The position numbers and the translations under genes were made by a program. Below the pieces are notes generated by a model. It searched no databases, was not told the DNA's origin, and was given only the letters and a program-made list of their open reading frames with translations. From contig NMRA01000053.1 of NCBI GenBank assembly GCA_002633005.1, positions 444,131 to 508,130 of the forward strand: 64,000 bases of DNA, given 5' to 3'. Of this stretch, positions 41,637 through 54,900 are shown piece after piece (positions within the stretch are counted from its first letter, which is position 1; every line of letters begins with the position of its first letter). The DNA comes from Phoronis australis (Eukaryota > Phoronida > Phoronidae).

Positions 41637-42039
41637 CACAATGAACCGTTGAGCGGCGTAGGTCTCAGGGCATCGGCGGCCCTCCACGCGGGCGAACCCG
41701 TTCGAAGTATTCACTCAGAACTACGTTTCGTACTAAATTTGACAACGGTAAACTTAATTACCGAACGGCCGTGGTGGAAAAAAAAATAGCGCCTGGAGTA
41801 TGGTTGTACGACAGGCCAGCAAATCATGTAGGTTACTTGTTACTGCAACGGCAACCGGGCGGCGGGATGGCAAATGACGAATTCAAATCGGACTAGACTG
41901 TGGCCCCTAATGTCAATTCTTTTTTACGTTTGCCTCTAAGTCTTTGGAATTTGCTAGCTTATTTTTATGAAATTTGGCAAAAAGTTATTCTTTGCAGACC
42001 TGACGCCACCTCTTCTGAATTCAGGGCTTTTTTTGGTTA

Positions 42040-42760
42040 GCCTCCACTGGAGTCAGTGAATCGGCCGCGGCCGAGATGCCGCGGTCCATAGCGAGTTCCG
42101 TGACAGTTGGCCGCCGGATTTTCCCCTTCAGTTTCACTTTAATTGAATTCCTCTCGTACAAAAATAATCCCAGAATCCATCCAAAAGTTCTTTCTACATT
42201 TTCTTAATCTCAGTTCCCGATCACTGCCAATTTCGTAGTTCGCGTTTTAGTCATTCGGAACTCTACCGTCTCAGTTAAACGACCAGGAGTAAACGAAGAG
42301 ACTTGTGTTGACTAATAATACACATATTTAGCATGTTCAAAAGTTAGTTGGCCATTTTACTCCGTCTTTAATTTGACACGAATTTCACTGTGGCTAAGGC
42401 GGCTCCCTCGAAGCTGCTCCGGCCTCCGACCGTACTTTGGCTGGAGATCAACTTGGCTGCGATCTGCGATGTTCACCGCAAGGTGACGCTACAGAAAAGA
42501 AGACGAAGCAGCTCGCTTGCTGTGCTGGAGGAAGCATTAGTACGTAGCGTAGGCCTATCCTCTTGGCTTTTGGATGAATATCGAACAATTCCCGTATGTC
42601 ACTGATCGCGTGTGAATCCAGACTCTGGTAAACGAGGAAGTCACAACAAGTGAGACCGAACCGAACTTGTGAATTTGCGGTCACTCGTTGAAGAGTGATT
42701 AGTGAAGGACGAAGCGAAAACAGATGTTGTGAACGGGCTCCCATCTGTCAGTGTGAGTGC
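42040..42760 (+). promoter_or_regulatory. CpG-rich segment, candidate promoter / 5' noncoding exon of the FAM234-like gene
   Basis: CpG dinucleotides are dense here (for example GGCCGCGGCCGAGATGCCGC near 42064) compared with the AT-rich surroundings. A donor-like CAGT|GTGAGTGC at 42753-42754 could join a noncoding first exon to the ATG exon at 45978. No TATA box or initiator is identified. Confidence 0.3.
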
Positions 42761-42845
42761 GATCCGTAGGTTTATTTCGTTTTCAATCATATGTGAGAGT
42801 TGAATCAATTTGTTGCACTGGTCGGATAACGACACGGCGGTCCCT

Positions 42846-42921
42846 GATTCTGAGAAACAGGCAATCACTGAATAACGGGCCCCTCAGGCCTTTTTCTGTG
42901 GATGAAACTGGTTCTCAAAAT
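42846..42921. repeat. Short palindromic MITE, copy b
   Basis: ATTCTGAGAAACAG ... CACTGAATAAC ... GATGAAACTGGTTCTCAAAAT: same plan as copies a and c, but with a longer, GC-rich middle (GGGCCCCTCAGGCC). Confidence 0.65.
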
Positions 42922-45900
42922 AAAGGACTGCTAATGGCGCTACATATACATCCAACCAGCACTATAAGCAGTAGCAGTGCCCAATTTGGTTATGGTATTG
43001 TTATGGAGATTAATTGGGTTTCATTGTGGCAGTGCAATCACAGGTTTGCTGACTACACTATGCTTAGAGTTATAGACTAAGTCGTGCAGGCCCTACAATG
43101 TATTGGCCTGTCCTGGATATGGCGCAGCTGCTGTGCATTTTATTGGAATCCTGCTTAATCTCAAGACCGCGTATGCATGAACTTGGAATTCAATATTCAA
43201 GGCAACCAGGTGACATGTTTTTGTTCAGTGTAAAGAATTTTTGTAATTGTTGCATGGTGGCCTCATGATCCATTTTCTTTTTTACCGTAACTTGTGTCAC
43301 AGAATCAGAGGAATATGTGAATGTTTAAATCAATTATTTTTTGATGAATATGATGGCCAAAAGTTGGAAAAAGGTTGGTTCAAATTAACAATATTTTTTG
43401 TTTAATTTGATTTAGTGCAGCGCAAGTTTTTATCAACGTGAACATGATTATTTGAGTGAACTTGTCAAGTTTCCAGGTGTTTTTCAATCTCATGCATACA
43501 CTATCTTGAGAATAAGCAGGATTCCAATTAAATTCACGCACAGCAAGATCACTCTCATTTTAAGGCATTTACCTTCAATGCAACCCAAGTGTCAAGCACT
43601 TGTCCTCAGGCTGACCCATCAGGTGAAAATGTACTTGTGTAGTCAAATTCGCATCATGTCCTAATTGGTGTAAATTCAGAATTGTAATGCTGGCCAACTT
43701 TGTTTTGATTTGCAATCACAATGCTGACACCAACAAATTATTAAAAAGGTCAAATATCAGTCAAGTGTGGGATGTTCTTTTCTGAACCCAGGAGTGCCTG
43801 ACAGCTTGAAAAGTAGGCCATAGTAATTTCTACCCCTGTGAAAGGAGAGAGATCAATTGACTATAACGCTAATTTGCTTGGCTAGTCAGCTTCGCTAGCT
43901 GTGCATGAGAAGAATCGCATGCTGACACTCTTTACCAGTCGAGTTTGGGCAACTCAGCTGTTTCAGTTCACTAACCTTAAAGTCTGAAGCTATCTTCAAA
44001 GAAACCATCTAGCTTCAGGTTATGTTCTGTTCTCTGGAGATTAACTTGGGTACAATCAGGCGTGAAATTCATCATAAACAGGAGGGTTGTAAAAACTAGC
44101 GTCAATTTTGTATTTTTAAAATTTTCATTTTCAAGGTTTTTAAGTTTGGTGCAGAATTTCATTAATTAAAAAAAAAAAAAAACAATTAGACACAGTTGTA
44201 TTTATTTTCTGCTAACCTAAAACAAGTTTAATCAATTTGATTAGATATTTTATCTTAAGTCAAAATAAAGGTGACAATTTCTATAAACATTTTTCTAGTG
44301 AACACCTAATTGTATAGATTCTCCAGGTCTAACACAACATTTAGATTGTGTTCACAGCTAGTTTTATGAAGTGGCAATGCTGTATATTTGATGTCCGTCT
44401 TGACATTTGGGTGGTACTTATGATATAGACTCACTGTAATACCGTTACTGGTGCGTTTCATACTGTTTTGATCCATGGGGTTTAAAATGTCAAGAGATTA
44501 GATTTTAAGCAGTAAGGTTTCTACCGTATTTAGAAGTTACACGAGGCAATGTTGTTTAACTTCTTTTTTCTTGGAATGATGCTTAGTGACACTTTTATTA
44601 TACAGTTGTGTAATTTGCAGTAACATTTTGCCAAATGATTTTCATAATTAGGTGGACAGTAGTGCTTGTCAAGCCTGTTACTTTTTGAATGACAAAAGTT
44701 TTGTTCAAGTGTTGAGAATATTCATTTGTCTTCAAATATGTTGTATTAATATGCACTCAAGAAAAAATGCTTAATGTCAGTCATTAAGCAAAAAAATTAA
44801 AAAAGAAGCATGTGGTATTTTATTTATTATTGTAATATTTAGGTTGGGGGTAGCCCCATTAGTTCACAGTTCACACTACTTTCCATGGGGGTCCTCACTG
44901 GATAACTGATATTTTATTCTCTAACTTGGCATTTGGCTAAAGAGAATGAATTACTTATTTTGTAAACGTGAACAATGTAAAAGAGTCACGTATATCTTTA
45001 GAAATGCGTGACTTTCGTGTAAGAGTATTATTCACGGCATGAATTTCTGTCAAAATTTATTTTGACATATTTTGTCAACATTTTCAGTACAGATTGTCCC
45101 TATTACATGATATGGCTGAAACACCTGTAATGGAATTCATGACTAATTTTATATTGAAACATATCGTGACAGAAAGATGTTTTTTTAGAGTTATAAATGT
45201 ATTTTTGGAATGAAGATGTAATACCAAATTTAGTTTAAGATTTCAAAGGCAGCAAAACTATGATCTTCTTAACTCGTATTCTTTACAGTTCATACTGAAG
45301 CTGTATCTTGAAGAAACTAGGTTGGCTGTTCAGCTGCGCTCAATTTCACATTGCGGGGAAAAATGGGTGGACATATAAAGAAAAGGTGTCTCTTGGAATG
45401 AGATTAATATATGAGAAAGTTTAATGAAGGGTTTCAATATGTACTGGATTGACTTGGGGTCTCACTAGAGGAACAATGGCAATGGCATAAAGGAAAAGCT
45501 AACTGACAACTAGTTTCGAATGTCACTTTCGTTACCATAAGTAAGAGGATTGGTATTCCTAATTAGATTGATAGTCGAAGCTCTCTCTTAAATTTTTGCT
45601 AAGCACTTTCATGGAGCTACATGCTGATTTGAGAATCATTTTCTTAGTACACTAATTCACATAAAAGATTACATAGTCAAAATTTCTCGTCAGCTACGGC
45701 CAAATAAACGCTGTGAAATGCGCCTACTCTGAGTATCATTCTCTGAAGTTGTCCATTTGGACTTTTTATTGTGAAAAAATATATTTTCTGTAATCACAAG
45801 TTAAACTCGCTCTCTCTTCATTATGCATTTTGTCACTTGATTATTTCAGTTGTCGCACTACACAAAACGATCTCCGCATTAAGCCAACTTCACACCTGTC

Positions 45901-45977
45901 TTTACTGGCTGAAGATATTTAAAGACATGTTTAAAAACCTGACTCTCGAAAGAAGTTGAAAGCATTTCTTGACGACT

Positions 45978-45984
45978 ATGGAGG
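45978..45984 (+). CDS. FAM234-like exon 1 (start codon, 7 coding bases)
   Basis: ATGGAGG|GTGAGC: the start codon is followed after four bases by a near-consensus donor. It ends in phase 1 on G, exactly what exon 2 needs (G+GT, Gly), giving MEGHDKVQYSALAV. The start is inferred from this fit; another upstream start exon is possible. Confidence 0.55.
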
Positions 45985-48900
45985 GTGAGCTGTGGCGTTA
46001 ACATATTCTATATACTAATGTACTTGTTTCATAAAGGTGGCTTTATATACATGTAGCTGTTTAATCAATGTTAAAGCCACATCCAATGAGTGGGTAAAAT
46101 CAAAACTGCAACTAAAATGAATCATGTTTGTGCTCAAGGAGCTAGGTTCTTAGGTAGTCCATGAACACTGCATCACCCAAAGTGTAATTGCTTGGAATTA
46201 ACAACTGTTAAGTCACAACAAAACGTTGATTTTTAAGAATGGTGTTATTTGTGACTTTTAAGTACTTGTTAATTATGTTTTATATTTTTGTGTTTTTATT
46301 GCAGTTGAAGTTTGTTCTTGTTGTTGTTGTTGTTGTTGTTGTTACTGTTGAAATTGTTGTTGTGTTGTTGTTACCAGGTCACGACAAGGTGCAATACTCA
46401 GCTCTTGCTGTCCATGACACGGATTCAGACTCATCCTCTGACAGCCAGTACATCAACAGAAACAACAATCAACAATCTTACAACGAAGGCGAATCAATCA
46501 AACTTCAACGTCTCCAACCTCATAACAAGACTCGGAAGAAAGAACAACAACAAACTGACAGACAGGGTGTGAAAGTGGCCCAACCTAAAGTGAAAAGAGA
46601 TATTTGTCTTTGTTTCTGTGTCTTCATAGTGGTTGTGACTTTGACTGTCGGATTGGTTGTATTTGGGCTAAATGACCTGCTCAAGTCTCTTAAAGACGAA
46701 CAGCAATTGTATCCGAAGACGCCACCATGGACAAAGACATACGATGATTTCAGTGAGTTTGTGTAATCCCCATGAATCGCATACATGTTCTACAGGGAAT
46801 GAAACTGAATAGTCACATCCAAAATACCACTGTGCTACTCTGATTCCTTGTTATTTACGTTCGGCAATTCTTCACTTATTTAGCAAATCTTATGACCGAC
46901 AAGTGAAATTCTATTTTGTCAAATTTCTCCACAAAAATAAAGATTTAACTGAAAATATGAGTCCATTACTAATATGGTTTGTACTGTGAAGATCAGCCTT
47001 TGAAAAAAAAAGGAAAATGACAGTTTTAGCAAATATCTTCATGCACAATAAGTGGAGAATTACCATATATTCTGTACACCTGTGTTCTCATTATTGTCAT
47101 AATTTTACACCTGAATTAGTTTCTCATTTGTTATTCTAAGCGCTCCCCAAGTGTTACTGTTGCACACTCATGTAATTGAATATCTAACACAAATATTGAT
47201 GAGCTGATATGAGAGCAATAAATAGTCCAACTCACATCAGGAGTATGCTGGTGACCTGACCTTTTAAAAACTAGATCAGTCATTGAAGAATCTTTCTCCT
47301 CTGCAGAAAAGTCTGTTGTAGCTTATCGAACAAAGGGACAGAATGTTCTAATTTCATACTAGAAGATTCATATTTGCGGTACGTATGGTGCTCTCTTTAA
47401 AATGTCTAGATTTTTTAGAAAAAACGCAATCACATTATCATGAGCATCTGGTCATTATTGATGAGGTTGTAGTAAGCTTCTGTAATCAACAATGTTTTTT
47501 AAAAGGGTTTACAATTAATCAATTAATACTTAAAAGTTATGTAAGAAATATGATCCTTGGTAAGGCAGGTAGCCAATTGACTTTTAAGTGCTTTCTCTCC
47601 ATCTAGCAACAGATGCGTACCGTGTGGTTGACATTGACGATGATGGTCGAGATGATGTTGTGGTGTATATCTCTCGACCGCTCAACATAGACGACTTACA
47701 GAGTGCGGAAAGAGCTGAAAAATTTTGTGGGAAATATGGTTGGTGGTTTTTGTTTCATCTTTTATTTTTGAAGAATTTCATTGGTTTGCATGTTCAGTTG
47801 CCCCTACATATAATAAACTGTATGTATCTATGCGCAACATTACACCTCGTGTTTTAAAATTTGGCAGGACTTCCCTAAAATAACTCCTGAGTTGTTGTCT
47901 TTGGCAGAAAAAGATGACAACATGATTGTCATATCTATTGGACAAAGGATCAGCAAGACTTCTGATCAAATATTCGGTATCGGAAAAGGTTATGGCAGAG
48001 TTGCCGCTCACACCATTAAAAACATTGTCTAGGTTGTGGATCAAATTGATTGTGGTTAACCGTTTCTTAGTGTAGGACGATGGACACACCAATTCACAGC
48101 ATTGTAAAGTTGTGGCAATGTAATGTCATTTAGATTTTATACTATGTGTGACCTCATTTTGTCTGTCATACTTCAAACCAAAAGGTGAAAGTTTATCAAT
48201 ACAGATCGCCTCGTGTTTAAAGGTATCATATTTCATCAAAGACGCGAAAGTTTGATTTAGATCCATTACCGCTATATGAAACTAGGTTCACCTTATTGTT
48301 TACTAAGGAGAAGTGGTTTTAACCCAGGGAAGAAGTGATTCCTAGTTTATAATATTGCTTGGGATGATGTTGTGTGGATAAAATGACCTGCCGTTACAAG
48401 TAGCTTGTACTTTCCATGTTAAGAAATCACCTTTAAGTAGGGACCACTATCGGTGCTGTAACTGGTCTGAATCAGAAGGCAGTCTTATTGCAACTGAACT
48501 ACGTGAAGTGAATACTATTCATTTGAGAGTGTCAAGAGAACTTGCTGATACTGTAACTCTCTCAGGTTCTAAATATTCATTAGCGCAGCAATTTCTGACT
48601 CAGTGATGCTCTGTTCGGAACTTCTTGGCATGCAAATTTGTTACAGATATGCCTTTGTTAGAGGTATTGCTAAGTGTTTTATCTGTATACTCAGATTCTT
48701 GTATCTCCGTAGGCATGACCCGACCGTGTTATGGTGCCGTCATTGGACTCCGAGGCTATGATGGTAAGGAACTGTGGCGTACTTACATCGACTCCATCGT
48801 ATTTGAAATTGTGTGTCAAGGAATTGACATCAATGGAGATGGCAAAGATGACTGTCTTTTGGCTGGAAGGATTTCTACTATGACAGCTGTCAATCCAGTG

Positions 48901-51900
48901 AATGGTGAGTTTCGGTTGGTGTGTGGTGATGCTCATTTCTATTAGATTCATTACTGGTGTTTACTCCTTGGGAATATGGAGTGAGAGCACTCCCTTTACC
49001 ATGACAATGTGGGGCTGACTTAAAGGCTAGAGTTTTTAGTCCTTTGCTAAGGATTATTCTGCCTAGATAGCCACGGATGGTAGCCCCTGAGCTTGTTGTA
49101 CATGACCGAACATCAAGTACTGAAAGTTGCTTTCCAAATTGCGAAGCAAGCTCTTTTTTGCAGCCTGTTAAAAACTTTATCTGAACATGAAGCTGATACC
49201 AAAACGTAGACTGCCTGACCTTCTGCCTTCCTTGTCCTTTACTACTAGTAGTATTATATTAAACGTCATTTGCTTGCATCACTTCCTGCTTTTGTGAGAA
49301 AGAGAGTTCTGCACAGTGCAGTTTGTCGCATTCACACACATTGTGTTTTCACAAAACTTCACCAGACACTTGTGGTTAGGAGTGGTGCATCCTGGAAATT
49401 GAAGCGCTCTCTCCAGTAGCAAGTGGCCTAGATTATAAGGCCATACTCAACTATAAGGCTATGGCCTTACATTCTAGGTGATACGGTAAATCTGAAAAAG
49501 TCTAATCTAATTCAGTGAGAATCTTGGAATCTTGAGATGCTGAGAGAATTTAGTCATATCTTTTCCCCAAACTATGTATCCAGTCAAGACGGACATTTTG
49601 TTTCCATGCCCACGTTACTGTTACCATGTTCATTTTTCAGGAAAGATCTTTTGGCACGTAGAGCGTAAAGATTTAGAGAGCTCATGGAACATTTTTGCTC
49701 CTGCTATTTTGCCTGACGTTGACAATGACAATGTCCCTGACCTTCTTATGGCACATGGAGGAGACCCAAGTTATCCACCAGAGGTCAGTGTCATAAGAGA
49801 AGTTTTCACTTCAAAATTGTGAAAAGTAGAATCTTCGATTGTATGAGATAAAGAATTTATCTCCGTCATAGTTGCATTGAAAGAAGGCGAAGAAGGATTG
49901 TGTTTCTCATTCAAAGAATTATAAATAATTTACTTACTGTAAACATTCTTCAATTTGGAAAAAGCAGTTGCTAAACTTGGTATTTTTGTGTTTACCTGAG
50001 AGGTTTGGAAGTAGTTTATCCCGTTCAATCCGCCATATTTGTGATCACATCACGTGACTTAATGGTTTCATTACTTTGCTGTACGAGGTTTACCAACAAT
50101 CAATCACTAATACCTGTGCAGTACAGGCCATGCTTGTAACAAAGTTAAGCTTTCTTCTAGCATCATGCAGCGCCATCTGTGAGAACCATTGTTTTGTTAC
50201 ATGTTTGGGTTAATAGTGGGTTGTCTTCCTAAATACACGTCATGAAACCATGAATGTATTACTATTTATAGGCTGCTTCAATGGAAATGCTCTCTTCTGT
50301 TAAAAAAGTTTATCCCAGTTTGAACTGTGCGATCTCTACTTGACTTTATTAGATCTACCTGGAACTGTAATAGTCAGTGTCACTGAAAAACTTGACGAAA
50401 TAAAATTATACTTTTCCAGCTTATTTGTGCTAAATTAGATAACAAAATTCTTGTTGTATCTATTTCCACAGATCCATGATCGTCGGTCGGGCAGATTGTT
50501 CCTTATATCTGGTGCACACGGCACTATCATTGGCCATCGATACTACAGTATTCCTGAAAGCAAGGAGACATACATGTCACCAGTATTACATCACTGGGCA
50601 GACGGCACTCCAGTCATTCTGTTTGGCAGTGGTGGTGAGACAGTCCCAGGTAGAAATTGTTTAATATGAGCACCAACTAGGGTTATACTAATATCACCTG
50701 GCAGAACAAAGAGAAATTCACAATCCAATGTCGTGGCAATGACTATTTTACTCAATTTTTTGAAGTAAATGCTATGAAAAGTATTGAAAACTTGTCTTGT
50801 ACTCAAGTTTTGGTTTTGGTTACTTACCATGATTGTAAATGTGTTCTCAACTTTTTGCTCTGGTGAGTTGTGATTTCTGCACTTGAAAAGAACTATCAGT
50901 TTGCTATTTCTTGAGAGCATGCTCAGATCATGTTGTGGCTCGCCAACTTTTGAAGTCTTGTCTCAAGTACTAATCAATTGTCAGTTCCATTCAAGCCTCG
51001 TCATGGTCTCTATTTTGAGTAACGAACAGGTTGAGACAAATTTCATACCTTCAAATGGTTTAAGTAATCTTTTGACTGAGGATGCATTTATAGCTGCTTT
51101 CAAGATGCCTTAAACGTGTCTTCTACTCAGCTTGCTCCTTACCAGGCTTAGAAATTATTTCAGGGCTTGGGAATACCTGTCATTTTGTTATTGGTTGAGA
51201 CCAGGCTAAGCACATAAAATGACCAACCGGGTCAGGCCAACTTGTCCCAAGCAATAGCTTAGTGTCCTTCCCAGCCCAGAAATAGCTTCAGTCTGTAAGA
51301 ATTGAAGTGAGACCTGTATAAGGTTTAGTAGCTTAATGGTGACATTTTTTACTGTAGGCAAGTTGAGAGCAGCTTTATTTCAAACAAACATTGGTACCTC
51401 CGCTTAATATTGTGGTGATTGTGCAATATTTACGATGATCCTTTTTCGTCGAATCAAAAAACTGATTATAGACGTTTTAATACTGAAATTACGGACGTGA
51501 AGCCCATTTTATCGAATGTTGCAAATTCAGCTGCTGTAGCTAAGACAATTGTTGGCACAAATGCGTTTATCAATAGCAAAACAAACATTGGAACTGACTT
51601 TCATATTCAGACTTTACTTTAGTGAACATTGTATGTTAAAACAGAAGTCATAACTAAGACAAGAGTTAATATCTTTGATGAAACGGGCCCCTGACCTCTA
51701 ATAAGTGCTTTGTCAGTTTTTGAACTTATGAATAAGATAAAACGTAGTCTTCTGTATTGGTTTTGATTTTTCTGAGCTGTAAAAATGTACATTACAGGTT
51801 CTCTCTACGCCATTACTGTGGCTGATTTCTACCGCTACGTTTTCAATGTGTCTCGTGATCATCCCGTTCCAAGAACGATCGAAGTGAAAAACAGTAATTC

Positions 51901-54900
51901 ACAGTGGGGCAAGCTGGCAACTGACGACGACGGGGTGTATGAAATATACAGGTGTGTGCTCATGACTTAAAATGAAGACTGCAGGACACCCAATGTCTTC
52001 GTTGCATCTGATGTGTTCAGGCTACAAGCATCCGATATAAACTCATGGAAACCCCCATGTATAGAATATAATCATCATTTTCTTTTTGAAAAATGAGATT
52101 TCACCATAGACAATTTGTTATATGTAGAATACAATTCAGATGTGCATGACGAATGCTTCCAGTCTTGTGCTAATTAAATTTATCAAATGAATGGAACTTT
52201 GGTCATTTAGTCATAAATGATTTTCTTTGATAAGGCGTTGTTTAATTATTCACTTCATTTACTATATGTCTAAAGGTCATCAGCAGAGTGCATGCCTTCG
52301 ATATTGCTTTTTCGAATTTGGTATTTGTTTTTATTATTAATTGTTAATCAAATATACATTTTTACAGACTGCAATGGATAGGAGTCCTTATTTTTTCGTG
52401 TTATTTATATACTCTTTGTCAAAATGGAATTTTATTTGTCTCTTTTTATTTTTCGTGTAATATGCTGTCTACTTTTCTGTATTAATAGTAAGAATCATAA
52501 AATTTTCACTCAGTAGATCAATTTCATTTCATGTTGCTTACTTGGCAGAGCCCAACTTAAAGGTGTCATGGTTCCCCCGGTGTTGGTGGACATGAACGAG
52601 GATGATGTCCTTGACCTTCTGGTTTCAACGTTCGATGGAGTCATGCTGTTGCTTGATGGCAAAACTTTGGACGTTATGTGGAGCGTAAACTTCCCTGGGC
52701 ATGAGAGCTACAGGTTAGATCTTTGGTGTTGCAATGCTCACTCATCTTGTATGTACTGTATTACATTACATGGGGCTGAAAGGTCTATAATTTGACTGCT
52801 GTTAAACTGCTGTCGTCTTCTTCCTTTCTAAGATTAACAATGATGTGTGGTAAATATGTAAAACTTAAACCTGTGATGTGGCCAATAGGTGGTGTGCAGA
52901 TCAGACTTAAAATTTTTTGTAATATTTGATGTTGGGATGAACTGACAACTGCTTATTCCTTTAGAGTACGTAATGACCGGCAGATCAAGTCAACTGATTG
53001 ACCACGGTCATTAACAAACTGTGGATTCTTTCCAAAGCCAGAATGCAGATTTATTGCTCCTTCAAGTGACAAGAAGCAGTTGTTAAAAGGAAGTGGATAA
53101 TCTCATTCCAAAATTACATGGCATTGTTCATCAACCATGGAATTTACAGACAATGCCTGACACACCATGGTCAGAATGCAGGGTCAATGGGTAAAACAGA
53201 TTCACGGTGTCGGGCTTGCTCATAAAGATTGAAGCAACTTTTTGTGGCAGTTTTGGATGGAAAGAAGTGCATCCGAATATTTGTTTTCTTACAATACTTT
53301 CTGTGGTGTACTTAGTCACACAATAACAGGATGTTTGTAGGTTGTTATTGTTTATGAGTTCAGTAGTTTAATTGGTATTATGTCATGCGATTCCTGGTAT
53401 AGGAAGTGTGTCAGAGGTAACGCTTCATATGTTGTTATGTAGTTGTGTGTGTATATATTGTTATGATATGTAGAATAAATCAGTTCAGTGTTCAGTTCAA
53501 TTCTGTTCGTTTCACTGCGTAGTTCATGGAGTGTCTACTTTATTTGACAAAGTAAGATACACAACAGTGGCGACGAGATGACTGCGAGCTCACAAAGTTA
53601 CCTGCCCCCGTTTTCCAGTGAATATGATGGTAGCGAGGAGTGGGAATGCTACTTGGAAAGATTTGAACTGTTTCTAGAAGTGAATGGGGAAACAGATTTC
53701 ACGAAGAAGCAAGTGGCAGCAATGTTCTTGCATTCCATTGGCAAGAAGTATTATGGAATTGTACGAAATCTGGTTAGCCCAGCCAAACCCAACCAGAAAA
53801 CATACGTAGAGTTAAAGGAAACTCTGACAAAACACTTGGCAGGACCACGACTGACAATCGCGGAAAGGCGAAAGTTTATCAAACGAGACCAAAATAGAGG
53901 TGAGTCGATTACGGACTATGTAGTCGCGCTCAAACACCTCAGTCTTACCTGCAAGTTTGGTGATAAACTGGACGAGCAATTGAGGGACAGACTTATTAGC
54001 GGAATTGCTAATGAGCGGACTTCGCTAAAGTTGCTTGAGAAGTCAAGGGAAAAGGAACAGACGTTTAACAAAACTGTCGAGTTCGCCTTAGCCAGAGAAA
54101 ATACTTTCATGGAAAACAAAACCATGAAAGGTGAAATAGCTTCCATTGACGTAAAGGTGGTAAAGGCCAAAAGGAAAAATTGGGATCAGAAAAGCCGGCG
54201 AGTTGACAATCCAAAGGCAAGACCAAAGGGGAAAGCCAGCACCGAGTGCTACAGATGTGCCAAGCCCTCACACCATCCAGATGAATGTTGGTTCAAGAAT
54301 GCAACGTGTCACAAGTGTAAGAAAAAGGGGCACATTAAAGTTGCATGTGGGAGACAGCCTAGCACGAGGCGTATACTCCAAGCTGGAGGCGACCCAAACG
54401 ACAGCGAGGACAGCGACACAGAATATAGCGTAAATAACACGGGAACAGATGACGCTATCTACGTAACACTAAATGTTGGTGGTCATTATCTAGAGATGGA
54501 AATGATGACAGAGAATTTGTGGACAGTGAAATGAGTCAATCGGAAGAGAGAGTTGTTGAATCAGATGTTACTGAGGAACCTTATGTTGAATTAAGAAGAT
54601 CAACAAGGAATAGAAAACAACCTGTTAGATTTGGATATGATGACTAATATGTTAGTGTGCATGTAATTAATATAGTGAACTTGATTAGTTTATTTTCTTA
54701 ACAAGAGCCTACTTTATATTTAGTGAGGGAGAGTGTGGTGTACTTAGTCACACAAAAACAGGATGTTTGTAGGTTGTTATTGTTTATGAGTTCAGTAGTT
54801 TAATTGGTATTATGTCATGCGATTCCTGGTATAGGAAGTGTGTCAGAGGTAACGCATCATATGTTGTTATGTAGTTGTGTGTGTATATATTGTTATGATA

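Larger units (their letters stand above)
36545..45977. other. Intergenic / 5' noncoding region between the two divergent genes
   Basis: Contains the CRE-like site (38419), MITE copy 2 (40331), the hAT-like element (41395), the CpG-rich segment (42040-42760) and palindromic repeat copy b (42846). Noncoding first exons of both genes should lie here. No protein-coding evidence. Confidence 0.55.

Noticed and set aside
41310-41714. 134-codon minus-strand Arg/Pro-rich frame
   Set aside because: It spans the hAT-like MITE and its G-run; no transposase or other motif is present.
46239-46377. N-terminal extension of FAM234-like exon 2 with a valine-rich hydrophobic run
   Set aside because: The Val/Leu run is translation of the (GTT)n tract; a clean acceptor at 46377 and the phase-matched ATG exon explain the gene better.
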